Of a stretch of 41,003 nt of DNA, positions 7,335-15,952 are shown in pieces. The notes beneath the pieces are model-generated. The model was not told the origin of the DNA. It searched no databases and worked only from the letters and a program-made list of their open reading frames with translations. How positions within the stretch are numbered: the first letter of the stretch is position 1; each line of letters opens with the position of its first letter. The DNA is from Chloroflexota bacterium (GTDB lineage Bacteria; Chloroflexota; UBA11872): positions 1-41,003 of the forward strand of contig JAPOWQ010000020.1 in NCBI GenBank assembly GCA_026707585.1. Direction: 5' to 3'. Both the position numbers and the translations under genes were made by a program.

Positions 7335-8531
7335 TCACGAGCCCGCCGCGGCCGCCGCCGGCGCTGAAACCGGCACGTCCCCCTTGCGGCGCACCAGCGT
7401 GCTCAAAACCAGCGCCATCACCGCCAGCCCCGCCCCGCCAATGAACGGCACTTGGTGCCCGAAGGCCTCCCACAGGATTCCGCCGGTGACTGGCAACGCC
7501 ACCGCCGCCACGTGATTCATCGTCTGCCCCGCCACCAGGCTGGGACGCAGGTCGTCCGGGGTTACCAGGATTCGCCGCAAGTAGGTCGTAATGCCCACCT
7601 CCGCGCTAAAGAACAGGTGGTCCAGGATGTACAGCACAAACAGCACGCCCAGCCACGGCACCACCGCATAGCCCATGAAAATCGCTGCTAGCGCGCCAAA
7701 CGCAGTCACCAGGACCGGCCGCTCGCCCACCCGGTCGATCAGCCGACCGAAAAAGTAGGCGCCCCCAATCGACACCATGCTGTTGATGAGCGCCAGGATC
7801 GTGATCGTCCGCACCGACACGCCGTAACTGTCCACCAGCAGGAAGATGGCGAACGTCATGAAAATGTGCCGCCGCCCGCCGTCCAGGAACGTCAGCGCGT
7901 AGTAGAGCCAGTAACTTCGACGCAACACGATCCGCGGCGGCTGCCCGATCCTCCCCATCGAGCGCAATTGCCACACCGCCACCGCAGCCAGCGACGCCAC
8001 GCCGCCGGCCAGCAGGAACAGTGGGCGGATACCCGTCGCCAGCACTGTCACGGCCAGCAGAACCACCAGGATGCCAACCAGGTTCGCCCCCGCCATCAGC
8101 GAGCGCAGCTGCCCCAGCCGCCGCCCCTGCGTCTCCACCGTGCTCAGCCGCAGCGCAATCGTGTTCGCCACCGGCCACCACAGGTGAAATCCGATGCTCT
8201 GCGTCAGCGAGAAGATGATCAGCACCTCGATCGTCTCCACGTGAAAGAAGTTGACATAACCAATGCAGAGCAACAGCAGCGCCGCCGCGCCCACCACCGG
8301 CTCCGCAATCGTCATGAGCGCCGCGCCCATCACAATCGTCAGCAAGCCGGGCACTTCGCGGATCGTCTCCAGCAGGCCCAGTTCACTGGGCCGAATGCCC
8401 AACTCCTCCACCATGAAATTGGTGGACACGGTGATGAACATCGAGAAGGCGAGGCCAAAGCCCACCGCGGCTGCGGCCAACCACGCAAACGGCGGAATCT
8501 CGCGGCCGCCGAGCACGTTCAGAGGGCGCAC
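7335..8531 (-). CDS. Major facilitator superfamily transporter
   Basis: This 398-residue protein has about 12 hydrophobic helices in two halves and MFS-type loop motifs, including FGRLIDRVGERPVLV after the central loop. The substrate is unknown. The start is GTG at 8531, and a second GTG six codons later is possible. The small zinc-ribbon gene lies 65 bases upstream on the same strand and is probably co-transcribed from the promoter at 8855-8860. It converges with the parvulin gene, and the 34-base gap has no obvious terminator. Confidence 0.82.
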   Translation of the reverse strand: MRPLNVLGGREIPPFAWLAAAAVGFGLAFSMFITVSTNFMVEELGIRPSELGLLETIREVPGLLTIVMGAALMTIAEPVVGAAALLLLCIGYVNFFHVETIEVLIIFSLTQSIGFHLWWPVANTIALRLSTVETQGRRLGQLRSLMAGANLVGILVVLLAVTVLATGIRPLFLLAGGVASLAAVAVWQLRSMGRIGQPPRIVLRRSYWLYYALTFLDGGRRHIFMTFAIFLLVDSYGVSVRTITILALINSMVSIGGAYFFGRLIDRVGERPVLVTAFGALAAIFMGYAVVPWLGVLFVLYILDHLFFSAEVGITTYLRRILVTPDDLRPSLVAGQTMNHVAAVALPVTGGILWEAFGHQVPFIGGAGLAVMALVLSTLVRRKGDVPVSAPAAAAAGS

Positions 8532-8596
8532 GTCAGTGGTTGGGCGCTGCCAACGGCATGCGCGCCGAAGACTGGAGGCGTCTCGGCGTCAGCGCC

Positions 8597-8812
8597 TCAG
8601 CGACGCAGCCGCCCCTTCCCGTCGCACTTCGGGCACTTTCCACTCAACTCGTGCCAGCCGCCGGGCTTGGATGGGTCCGGCCAGCGCTCATTCACGGCGC
8701 CGGTTCCCTCGCACCGCGTACAGACGGGTCCGGTTGGCGGCAGGATGCGCGGCAACAACAACACCGCCGCCACAATCAGGGCCGTGAAGATAATCCACAC
8801 TTCCAGCGGCAT
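8597..8812 (-). CDS. Small membrane protein with DnaJ-type zinc-ribbon motifs
   Basis: This 71-residue protein has one transmembrane helix (residues about 5-24) followed by two CxxCxGxG units, CTRCEGTG and CPKCDGKG, separated by about 20 residues. That is the zinc-binding pattern of the DnaJ cysteine-rich region, reduced to one zinc site. The function is unknown; it may be a thiol or protein-binding partner at the membrane. The motifs, the helix and the upstream promoter argue that this short gene is real. Confidence 0.65.
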   Translation of the reverse strand: MPLEVWIIFTALIVAAVLLLPRILPPTGPVCTRCEGTGAVNERWPDPSKPGGWHELSGKCPKCDGKGRLRR

Positions 8813-8854
8813 ACCGGCCTCTGCCCCTCAGCGCCCCCACTCGCTCGTCCGCTC

Positions 8855-8860
8855 AGTATA
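8855..8860 (-). promoter_or_regulatory. -10 box for the zinc-ribbon/MFS pair
   Basis: TATACT on the minus strand, a close match to TATAAT in GC-rich DNA, with the start codon about 42 bases downstream at 8812. No confident -35 box was seen. Confidence 0.4.
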
Positions 8861-8889
8861 GGAAGCCGCCCTCCGCAGCCGAGCGCCAT

Positions 8890-8919
8890 TTGTCCGGCTC
8901 AGTGGCCGAAACCTAGAAT
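8890..8919 (+). promoter_or_regulatory. Promoter of dnaE
   Basis: TTGTCC at 8890-8895, an 18-base spacer and TAGAAT at 8914-8919. The predicted transcript starts near 8926 and carries the Shine-Dalgarno AGAGGAG at 8931-8937, seven bases before the TTG start at 8945. Unlike several other genes in the window, dnaE therefore has a conventional leader. Confidence 0.5.
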
Positions 8920-8944
8920 CCACCGTCACTAGAGGAGCACACGT

Positions 8945-11900
8945 TTGGCCGGATTCGCCCACCTCCACGTCCACAGCGAATTCAGCCTGCTCGACGGCTT
9001 CTGCCGCATCCCCGACCTCATCGAGCGCACCGCCGCGCTCGGCATGGACTCGGTCGCCATCACCGACCACGGCGCCATGTACGCCGCCGCCGACTTCTAC
9101 CTGGCCGCCCGCGAAAAGGGCGTCCGCCCCATCATCGGTTGCGAGGTCTACGTCGCCCCCCGCTCCCACACCGACCGCGACCCCGCGCTCGACCGCCGCT
9201 CCTTCCACCTCACCCTGCTCGCCCGCAACCTCACCGGCTACCGCAACCTGGTGCGCCTCGTATCTCGGGCCAGCCTGGACGGCTTCTACTACAAGCCCCG
9301 CATCGACCGCGACCTGCTGGCGGCCCACGCCGAAGGCCTGATCTGCCTTTCCGGCTGCCCCTCCAGCGAACTCTCACGAGCGGTCACGTCCGGCAACCTG
9401 GCCCGCGCCGAAGACATCGCCCGCTGGCACGCCGACACCTTCGGCCCCGACAACTACTACCTGGAGATCCAGCGCCCCGGCCTGCCCGACCAGGAACCCC
9501 TGGCGCAGGGCCTCATCCAACTGGCCGGAGGCCTGGGCCTACCGCTGGTTGCCTCCAACGACGTCCACTACCTCACGCCGGACGACCGGGACGCGCACGA
9601 CATCTTGCTCTGCATCCAGACCGGCAGCCTGGTAGCCGACACCGACCGCATGCGCATGGAGGGCGAGTGGTACCTCAAGTCGCCCGAGGAGATGGCCCAG
9701 GCCTTTGACGACCAGCCCGACGCCCTGGCCAACACCGTCGCCATCGCCGAGCGCTGCGACCTCGATCTCCCATTCGGCCGCATCGCCATGCCATCGGTCG
9801 AGGTTCCGCACGGCCACACGGTCAAGTCGCACCTCGCCGAACTGGCCACCGAGGGCCTGGCCCGTCGCCTTCCAAACGCCGACGCCAGGTACCGCGAACG
9901 CCTGGCCTATGAGCTCGACGTTATCGACCAGACTGACTTCGGCGAATACCTGCTGCTGGTGCGCGAGATTTTCGACTTCGCGCGCGGCCGGGGCATGTTG
10001 ACCGCACCCCGCGGCTCGGTGAACGGCAGCCTCGTCGCCTACGCCACCGACATGTCGGACATCGATCCGATCGAGCACGACATCATCTTCGAGCGCTTCC
10101 TGACCATCGGCCGCAAGGGCTCCATGCCCGACGTGGACATGGACTTCCCCAGCGACCGTCGCGACGAAGTCATCGAGTACATGATCCGCCGCTTTGGCGC
10201 GGACCACGTGGCCCAGATCGTGACGTTCGGAACCCTGGCTGCCCGCGCCGCGGTCCGCGATGTCGGCCGCGTCCTCGGCATGGAATACGGCCTGACCGAC
10301 CGGGTGGCCAAGCAGATTCCCGTCAACCCGGTCGATCCCTACACCATCGGCCGCTCGCTGGACGAAGTTGACGAACTCAAGCGTCTCTACCAGGAGGACG
10401 ACGCCGTTCGGCGGCTGCTGGATTCGGCCCAGCGCATCGAGGGTGTCGCGCGCCACGCGTCCACCCACGCCGCAGGGCTGGTGGTGTCCAGGGATCCCCT
10501 GCAGGAGCACGTACCCCTCACCCGTTCGGCGGAAGGTCGCCCGGTCGCCCAGTTCACCTTCCAGACCATCGAGAAGATCGGCTTGCTGCAACTGGACGTG
10601 CTGGGTCTATCCAACTTCCGAACCATCCAGCACGCGCTGCGGCTGGTTGAGCAGGCCACCGGCCAGGCGCTGGCGCCGCAGGACATCCCGCTGGACGACG
10701 ACCGAGCCTTCGCGCTGCTGCGACGCGGTCGCACCGTCGGCATCTTCCAGATGGAGGGCGCCGGCATGACGCGCACGCTGCGCGACCTGGCGCCCACCAG
10801 CATCGGCGAAGTCGCCGCCATCATCGCGCTCTACCGCCCCGGGCCGATGGCCAACATCCCCACCTACATCGACCGCAAGCACGGGCGCACAGCGCCCACC
10901 TATCTTCACGAACGGCTCGAGCCCATCCTCAGCGAAACCTACGGCGTGCTCGTCTACGCCGACCAGGTGCTCATGATCGCCCGCCACCTGGCCGGCTATT
11001 CGTGGGACGAGGCCGACAACTTCCGCCGGGCCGTCGGCAAAAAGATCCGTGAAGCCCTGCAAAGCGAACACGAGAAGTTCGTGGCGCGGTCCGTGCAGGA
11101 AGGGATTCCAAACGACATCGCCGAGGAGATCTTCGCGCTCATTGAGCCGTTCGCCGGCTACGGGTTCAACAAGGCCCACGCCGTCTCCTACGCCGTCATC
11201 GCCTACTGGACCGCCTGGCTCAAGGCGCACTATCCCGTGCAGTTCCTCACCGCGCTGCTGGACACCGACGCCGGCGACGTGGGCAAAGTCGCCAGCACTC
11301 GCCTGGAGGCCGAACTGCTCGGCGTCAACGTGCTGCCGCCCAACATCAACCAGAGCGGCGTCACGTTCGAGCCCAGGGACGACTCAATCGTTTTTGGCCT
11401 CACCGCCATCAAAAACGTGGGGGAGGCTGCCGTTGAGGCCATCGCTACGGCTCGCCAGGAGGGCGGCCCGTTCAATTCCCTGGCCGACGCCTGCGAGCGA
11501 GTCGACTTGCGCCGAGCGCCCAAGCGCGCCTGGGAATCGCTGATCAAGGTCGGTGCCCTCGACGAGCTTGGCGAACGCCAGGCCCTACTCGAAGCGTTGG
11601 AACCGGCAATGAAGCGCGGCCAGCGCAGCCAGACCGACCGAGCCGCGGGTCAGACGACAATGTTTGGCATCGGGCTGCTACCGGAATCGACTGAACCGGC
11701 CTTCGAACTACCTGACGTTTCTGCGGCGGCGGAGTCCGAGCGCCGCCGCTGGGAAAAGGAACTGCTGGGACTGTATGTAACCCCCAGCCCGCTCTCCGAC
11801 CCGGCTATCGGCGAGCAACTCGCCGCCAATGTCGACGCCCGCATCTTCGAACTCGAAGACACGCACCACGGGCAGTCGCTGACGATTGGCGGCATCGTCT

Positions 11901-12829
11901 CTAATCTGCGCTCGTTCATGACTCGAAAGGGTCAGATGATGGGTGCCGTGACCCTGGAGGATCCGCCTGGCGCGATTGAGGTGATTTGCTTCCCGCGCAT
12001 TTGGCAGCGTATTTCGCCAGAACTCAGCAACGACCGCGTGGTCGTGGCTACTGGACGCATTGAGGGCAACGACGCCTCACCCCGGATGCTGGCCGACAAC
12101 TTGTACCCGTTGTCGGCCGCCACATCGAACGGCGCAGCTGCGGAGGCCGCAGACGAGAATGGTCATGCGGTTCCCGAACAGCCCGGCAATGAGGACAGTC
12201 TCCCGATGCCGGGCGACGACGCCTCTGGCGATTTCTATGTTCCGGAGCCCGTACCCGAACCCTCGAAAATCAGTAAGGCCGACGAAGACGCCGTTATGCC
12301 CGCGCCTGGCGCCTCCGACGCTTCTGCCGAGTACGAGCCGGATGCGCCCGCTGAACAGCGCGCCGCCGAGCCCGCACACACACCCGCCAATGGCTCCACT
12401 TCCCCCGCACCAGCCGAATCCGTGACAGACCCAAGGCCCAGCGAGGTCCCGGACAGAACCGAGAGCACTGCAGCCCCCAGCACGGCCGGCAACGGTGCAA
12501 ACGGCGCGACCAGGGCTCCAGCGAACGGCACGTCACCGACGCCCGAATCCGAGGAGCCCACCCCGCCGGCGCCGTCTGAGGGCTCCCTGCCCGCACGTGT
12601 GGTTGTCACACTTCGGCGCAGCCCCGACCCCAGCTTTGATCTTGACCTGCTCAAGCGCCTGAACGCCGCCGTCATCTCCAACGAGGGCCCAACGCCCCTG
12701 CATCTCCACATTGTCAAGACCGACGGATCCGTCGCCCGCCTCCGCTGGCCCAACACCGTCCAGCCCGGCGAATCACTCCTCGGCGAACTCAGCGCCCAAT
12801 TCGGCAAGGACAGCGTCGCCGTCGCCTGA
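8945..12829 (+). CDS. dnaE: DNA polymerase III subunit alpha
   Basis: This 1294-residue replicative polymerase has a PHP domain from residue 6 (HLHVH, then TDHG near 43). In the palm, catalytic Asp396 and Asp398 lie in PDVDMDF and a third Asp is at 551 in QLDVLG. The finger region and an OB fold (about 978-1055) follow. A linker of about 155 residues rich in Pro, Ala, Glu and Asp (about 1058-1214) leads to a beta-rich terminal domain of 80 residues. The C-terminal domain with a linker resembles what I recall of Chloroflexota DnaE, but this linker is long; E. coli DnaE is 1160 residues. The TTG start is supported by a strong Shine-Dalgarno sequence. Confidence 0.96.
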   Translation: MAGFAHLHVHSEFSLLDGFCRIPDLIERTAALGMDSVAITDHGAMYAAADFYLAAREKGVRPIIGCEVYVAPRSHTDRDPALDRRSFHLTLLARNLTGYRNLVRLVSRASLDGFYYKPRIDRDLLAAHAEGLICLSGCPSSELSRAVTSGNLARAEDIARWHADTFGPDNYYLEIQRPGLPDQEPLAQGLIQLAGGLGLPLVASNDVHYLTPDDRDAHDILLCIQTGSLVADTDRMRMEGEWYLKSPEEMAQAFDDQPDALANTVAIAERCDLDLPFGRIAMPSVEVPHGHTVKSHLAELATEGLARRLPNADARYRERLAYELDVIDQTDFGEYLLLVREIFDFARGRGMLTAPRGSVNGSLVAYATDMSDIDPIEHDIIFERFLTIGRKGSMPDVDMDFPSDRRDEVIEYMIRRFGADHVAQIVTFGTLAARAAVRDVGRVLGMEYGLTDRVAKQIPVNPVDPYTIGRSLDEVDELKRLYQEDDAVRRLLDSAQRIEGVARHASTHAAGLVVSRDPLQEHVPLTRSAEGRPVAQFTFQTIEKIGLLQLDVLGLSNFRTIQHALRLVEQATGQALAPQDIPLDDDRAFALLRRGRTVGIFQMEGAGMTRTLRDLAPTSIGEVAAIIALYRPGPMANIPTYIDRKHGRTAPTYLHERLEPILSETYGVLVYADQVLMIARHLAGYSWDEADNFRRAVGKKIREALQSEHEKFVARSVQEGIPNDIAEEIFALIEPFAGYGFNKAHAVSYAVIAYWTAWLKAHYPVQFLTALLDTDAGDVGKVASTRLEAELLGVNVLPPNINQSGVTFEPRDDSIVFGLTAIKNVGEAAVEAIATARQEGGPFNSLADACERVDLRRAPKRAWESLIKVGALDELGERQALLEALEPAMKRGQRSQTDRAAGQTTMFGIGLLPESTEPAFELPDVSAAAESERRRWEKELLGLYVTPSPLSDPAIGEQLAANVDARIFELEDTHHGQSLTIGGIVSNLRSFMTRKGQMMGAVTLEDPPGAIEVICFPRIWQRISPELSNDRVVVATGRIEGNDASPRMLADNLYPLSAATSNGAAAEAADENGHAVPEQPGNEDSLPMPGDDASGDFYVPEPVPEPSKISKADEDAVMPAPGASDASAEYEPDAPAEQRAAEPAHTPANGSTSPAPAESVTDPRPSEVPDRTESTAAPSTAGNGANGATRAPANGTSPTPESEEPTPPAPSEGSLPARVVVTLRRSPDPSFDLDLLKRLNAAVISNEGPTPLHLHIVKTDGSVARLRWPNTVQPGESLLGELSAQFGKDSVAVA

Positions 12830-12841
12830 GGCAGCTCTCTC

Positions 12842-13786
12842 CTAGAACCAGTCGTTCGGAAACTCCACCGGCGACACTATGTCCTGGAAGCTCTCGAACT
12901 CCGAAGCCACCGTCAAGGCCGCCACATCGGCGTGCAGCTCTTCAATCGAGGTTGGTCCAATCACGTTGACGTCAATGTCCGGGCAAGCCAGCGAGTAGGC
13001 CAACGCCGCAGTCTGTAGGCTCAGCCCGTGAGCCTGGGCGCGCTGCGCCATGTGCCGCACCTCGTTCAGCACCTCCGGCGCGGCCTCGCGGTAGCTGTAC
13101 CGCGCACCCGGCACCGCGCCCGTGCCCAGGATGTTTCCGCCGAACGGGCTGATGTTGATCACGCCCAGCTTGTGGCGTCGTGCGTGCGGGTGAATGCGCC
13201 GGGCCGCGTCCTGGTTCAGCAAGGTGTAGTGGTGGTACGAGCCGATAATGTCGAACTCCCCGCTCTCCGCCGCCATCGCGGCAAAGTCCGCGTTCCCCAC
13301 CGCCGTACCAATCGCGCCCACCAGCCCCTCGGCCTGCAACCGCCGTAGCGCCGCGAGCGTGCCGTTCGGCCCCACAATCTCATCCCAATGATCCGGCGTC
13401 GCGTCATGCACCTTGACCACCGGCAGACGCTCCAGCCCCAGTTCCGCCAGGCTGTCATGAACGCTGCGCACGGCACGATCCGGACCGAAGTCGTACTCAA
13501 CGCCATCGTCGGCCTTGTAGCGCCCGATTTTGGTGACGATCAGCAGGTCGTCCGGCGGATCGGCCTCTATCAGCCGTTCCGCCAGCCACCCCTGCTCGTA
13601 TGACGGCGCGGAATCCACGTGACGGATGCCCAGCCGAAAGGCTTCGCGCAGCAGTTCGACGTAGGCGTCGTCGCCCACCCGGCCGATCCAGTTGGCCGAG
13701 CCGAGCGCCAACTTGGTGGACCGCACGCCCGACCGCCCCAGCGTCACGGGCGGAACCTGCGGCAGAACGTTGGTCATGGCGATCAC
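12842..13786 (-). CDS. Aldo/keto reductase
   Basis: This 314-residue NAD(P)H-dependent oxidoreductase has a TIM-barrel fold. The catalytic tetrad can be read as Asp58 (HVDSAPSY), Tyr63, Lys86 (IVTKIG) and His127 (KVHDA). The overall pattern resembles the D-threo-aldose or L-fucose dehydrogenase branch, but the substrate is not certain. The start is GTG at 13786, and an ATG at 13777 is an alternative. It converges with dnaE and diverges from the SMP-30-like lactonase. A sugar dehydrogenase next to a lactonase would make a lactone-forming and lactone-opening pair. Confidence 0.85.
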   Translation of the reverse strand: MIAMTNVLPQVPPVTLGRSGVRSTKLALGSANWIGRVGDDAYVELLREAFRLGIRHVDSAPSYEQGWLAERLIEADPPDDLLIVTKIGRYKADDGVEYDFGPDRAVRSVHDSLAELGLERLPVVKVHDATPDHWDEIVGPNGTLAALRRLQAEGLVGAIGTAVGNADFAAMAAESGEFDIIGSYHHYTLLNQDAARRIHPHARRHKLGVINISPFGGNILGTGAVPGARYSYREAAPEVLNEVRHMAQRAQAHGLSLQTAALAYSLACPDIDVNVIGPTSIEELHADVAALTVASEFESFQDIVSPVEFPNDWF

Positions 13787-13955
13787 CGTCCGGAGTCAGC
13801 GCCAGCCTCATCGTGCGCCCGCTTTGGGGTTACCGCAACCCACCACATTACCGCTCAACCGGAGTGAGGCAGGCGCGGAGCGGCCGCAGCCGGACTGGCG
13901 ATCCATAAATCGGGCAATATCAGACCAATTCGTCTCGCCTACTGGAGCCCGCACC

Positions 13956-14873
13956 GTGGCCGAACCGATTCCGCACGTCGACGTTGAGCTTGAAGACGTT
14001 TCCGGACGCCTGGCCGAACTGGTCGAGCCCGGCACCAACTTGGAACGGATTGCCGGTGGCCTCGGGTTCACCGAGGGCCCCGTCTGGCGTGGCGACCACC
14101 TGCTCTTCAGCGACATTCCGAACGACCGCATCTGCCGCTGGCGCCAGCTGCCCGAAGGCCCCGAACTCACGACCTTCCGTGCGTACAACGGTTCCACCAA
14201 CGGCCTCACCCTCGACCGCGAAGGCCGCCTGCTCGGTTGCACCCACGGCGCGCGCGCTGTGCTGCGCTTCGACCAGAACAACCAGCCCACGCCCATCGCC
14301 ACCCACTTCAACGGCGGACGCTTGAACAGCCCCAACGACATCGTCGTAAAGCGCAACGGCGACATCCACTTCACCGACCCGCCTTACGGGATCATCGACC
14401 TTCCGCCCGAGGCCCAGGAACAGCCGGTCTGCGGCGCCTACCGGCTCGGTTCCGACGGTGTCCTCACCCTCCTGACCGACCGCTTCCTCAAGCCCAACGG
14501 GCTCGCCTTCTCGCCCGACGAACAGACCCTCTACATCGGCGACTCCGGCGGACCCCGCGATATCTGGGCCTTCGACGCTGCCGACGACGGCACGCTGGAC
14601 AACCCCCGCCAGTTCGTCGACATGGATCCCTACCCCGAACCCAATAACCCCGACGGCATGAAGTGCGATAGGGCAGGCCGCCTCTGGTCCACAGGACCCG
14701 GCAACGCGGTTTGGGTGATCGAGCCGGATGGCACCGTGGTCGGCCTCGTCAAGTTCCCCGAGCAACCCGCCAACCTCGCCTGGGGCGGCCCCAACTGGTC
14801 CACCCTCTTCGTCACCGCCCGCGGCAGCGTCTACCGCGTCCAAACCAACGCCACCGGCGTCCGCGTGCCCTAG
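13956..14873 (+). CDS. SMP-30/gluconolactonase-like hydrolase
   Basis: This 305-residue six-bladed propeller enzyme probably hydrolyses a sugar lactone with a divalent metal. Metal-ligand motifs visible are FTEGPVW (Glu40), LNSPNDIVV, and KPNGLAFSPDE followed by YIGDSGG. I chose GTG at 13956 because GGAG at 13944-13947 lies eight bases upstream and the open frame before it overlaps the divergent reductase start. The neighbour reductase could supply its substrate. Only sequence pattern supports the lactonase role. Confidence 0.82.
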   Translation: MAEPIPHVDVELEDVSGRLAELVEPGTNLERIAGGLGFTEGPVWRGDHLLFSDIPNDRICRWRQLPEGPELTTFRAYNGSTNGLTLDREGRLLGCTHGARAVLRFDQNNQPTPIATHFNGGRLNSPNDIVVKRNGDIHFTDPPYGIIDLPPEAQEQPVCGAYRLGSDGVLTLLTDRFLKPNGLAFSPDEQTLYIGDSGGPRDIWAFDAADDGTLDNPRQFVDMDPYPEPNNPDGMKCDRAGRLWSTGPGNAVWVIEPDGTVVGLVKFPEQPANLAWGGPNWSTLFVTARGSVYRVQTNATGVRVP

Positions 14874-14887
14874 CGCTTGCGGCTGCT

Positions 14888-15298
14888 CTACGCCTGTCCG
14901 TTCGCCAGGGTCGACAAAGGTGCGGCTACGTCCGGGGCATTTCGCAGAATCGCGCGATCCGCAGTCGCCAGGGAAACGCCAAGCCGGCGGGCCACGACGA
15001 CAAACTCGGCGTCGTAGGCGGTCAGCCCACAGTTCAGTGCGACGTCGAGCACGTCGGAGTGCGACACGTCGAATACGCGGTCGCCGAGCACGAGCGAGGC
15101 GTGGTCGACCATCGAGACTGCCTCGTGGCGTGGGATCACACCGCGGCGTACGGATCCGATCAGCACGTTGCGAAGTTCGCTAATCAGAATCGGCGGCGCT
15201 GCCCACTCCTTGTCTTGGCCATACAGACGTGCCGCCTCGACCCCGCCGGGTCCTCCAACGACAAGCGTGACCATGACATTGGTGTCGACAACGATCAT
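14888..15298 (-). CDS. VapC-type PIN-domain toxin
   Basis: This 136-residue putative ribonuclease toxin has the acidic PIN-domain residues Asp5 (VVDTN), Glu41 (ISELRN), Asp96 (AYDAEF) and Asp114 (ATADRAI), which coordinate metal in the active site. The length is typical of VapC. Its ATG overlaps the stop of the upstream antitoxin by four bases (ATGA), the usual toxin-antitoxin layout. The RNA target cannot be read from sequence. All catalytic residues are intact, so it should be active. Confidence 0.88.
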   Translation of the reverse strand: MIVVDTNVMVTLVVGGPGGVEAARLYGQDKEWAAPPILISELRNVLIGSVRRGVIPRHEAVSMVDHASLVLGDRVFDVSHSDVLDVALNCGLTAYDAEFVVVARRLGVSLATADRAILRNAPDVAAPLSTLANGQA

Positions 15299-15543
15299 CG
15301 TCGGCCGGCGTCTCGCAGCTCCCGTATTTCGCTGTCACTCAGATGGATTGGCCCAATTCGTTCGTACCGCCTCTGAATCTGATCGAGCAGCGCTTGAGGA
15401 TCGATCTGGTTCGAATTCACCGAGGCCGTTAACCTCGACACGATTTCGCCATTGAGACTTCGGTGGTTTCGGCGAGCAGCTTCCTTCAGTCTTCGGTGCA
15501 CGTCCTCGGGGAGTCCACGCACTGCCACCTGCGGCATGGCCAA
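15295..15543 (-). CDS. VapB/FitA-type antitoxin
   Basis: This 82-residue protein has an N-terminal ribbon-helix-helix DNA-binding fold (about residues 4-42, QVAVRGLPEDVHRRLKEAA) of the FitA-like type and a C-terminal toxin-binding tail. It should neutralise the neighbouring PIN toxin and, with it, repress its own promoter. Two identical TGATATCA palindromes directly upstream are the likely binding sites. The ATG at 15543 gives the family's normal length. Confidence 0.85.
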   Translation of the reverse strand: MAMPQVAVRGLPEDVHRRLKEAARRNHRSLNGEIVSRLTASVNSNQIDPQALLDQIQRRYERIGPIHLSDSEIRELRDAGRR

Positions 15544-15554
15544 GCTCCAACCTG

Positions 15555-15584
15555 TGATATCAGTTCAATGCCATAATGATATCA
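15555..15584. promoter_or_regulatory. Twin-palindrome operator of vapBC
   Basis: TGATATCA occurs at 15555-15562 and again at 15577-15584, each followed by G, with centres 22 bp apart (two helical turns). It lies 12 bases upstream of the antitoxin start. This is the arrangement expected for a tetrameric ribbon-helix-helix antitoxin binding two dyads on one DNA face. An AT-rich -10 for the minus strand probably lies within it. Confidence 0.65.
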
Positions 15585-15688
15585 GGGCATGCGTCAACCC
15601 ATCGTTCCAAGCACCGTAGTGCTGGTGCCGACGGCTGACTTCTGTTTGCTGCACGTCGATCCCGCAGGGGAGTTCGAGAGAATCAGAA

Positions 15689-15952
15689 ATGGCCCAGAAC
15701 TGTTCCATCCGCATCCGCGTCCGCCCCTACGCCGACCTTGCCCGCTTCTTCCCGGGCGAGGGCCGCGTCCGAGTGGTAGAAGCCCCCGCCGGCTCTACCG
15801 TCGGCGATCTGCTCGAGGCCCACGGCCTTGATGAAGCACGCCGCCTCACCCTCGGCGTCAACGACGTCCTGGCCTCCCGCGAGACGCAGTTGCGCGATGG
15901 CGATACGCTGGAGGTCCTGGTCCCGATGTCCGGCGGAATGGGAGCGAGCTGA
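15689..15952 (+). CDS. MoaD/ThiS-family sulfur carrier linked to aldehyde oxidoreductase
   Basis: This 87-residue beta-grasp protein has the GSTVGDLLEAHGL and GDTLEVLVPMSGG patterns of molybdopterin synthase small subunits. It should carry thiocarboxylate sulfur for molybdopterin (here probably tungstopterin) synthesis. The Gly-Gly at 82-83 is followed by four more residues (M-G-A-S), whereas active MoaD ends in GG. Processing or a different role is therefore likely. Its stop overlaps the ATG of the oxidoreductase by one base (TGATG), which points to dedicated cofactor supply for that enzyme. Confidence 0.8.
   Translation: MAQNCSIRIRVRPYADLARFFPGEGRVRVVEAPAGSTVGDLLEAHGLDEARRLTLGVNDVLASRETQLRDGDTLEVLVPMSGGMGAS

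Noticed and set aside
13821-13850. GGGTT/AACCC inverted repeat between the divergent reductase and lactonase
   Set aside because: Five-base arms are too short to separate from chance in this composition.
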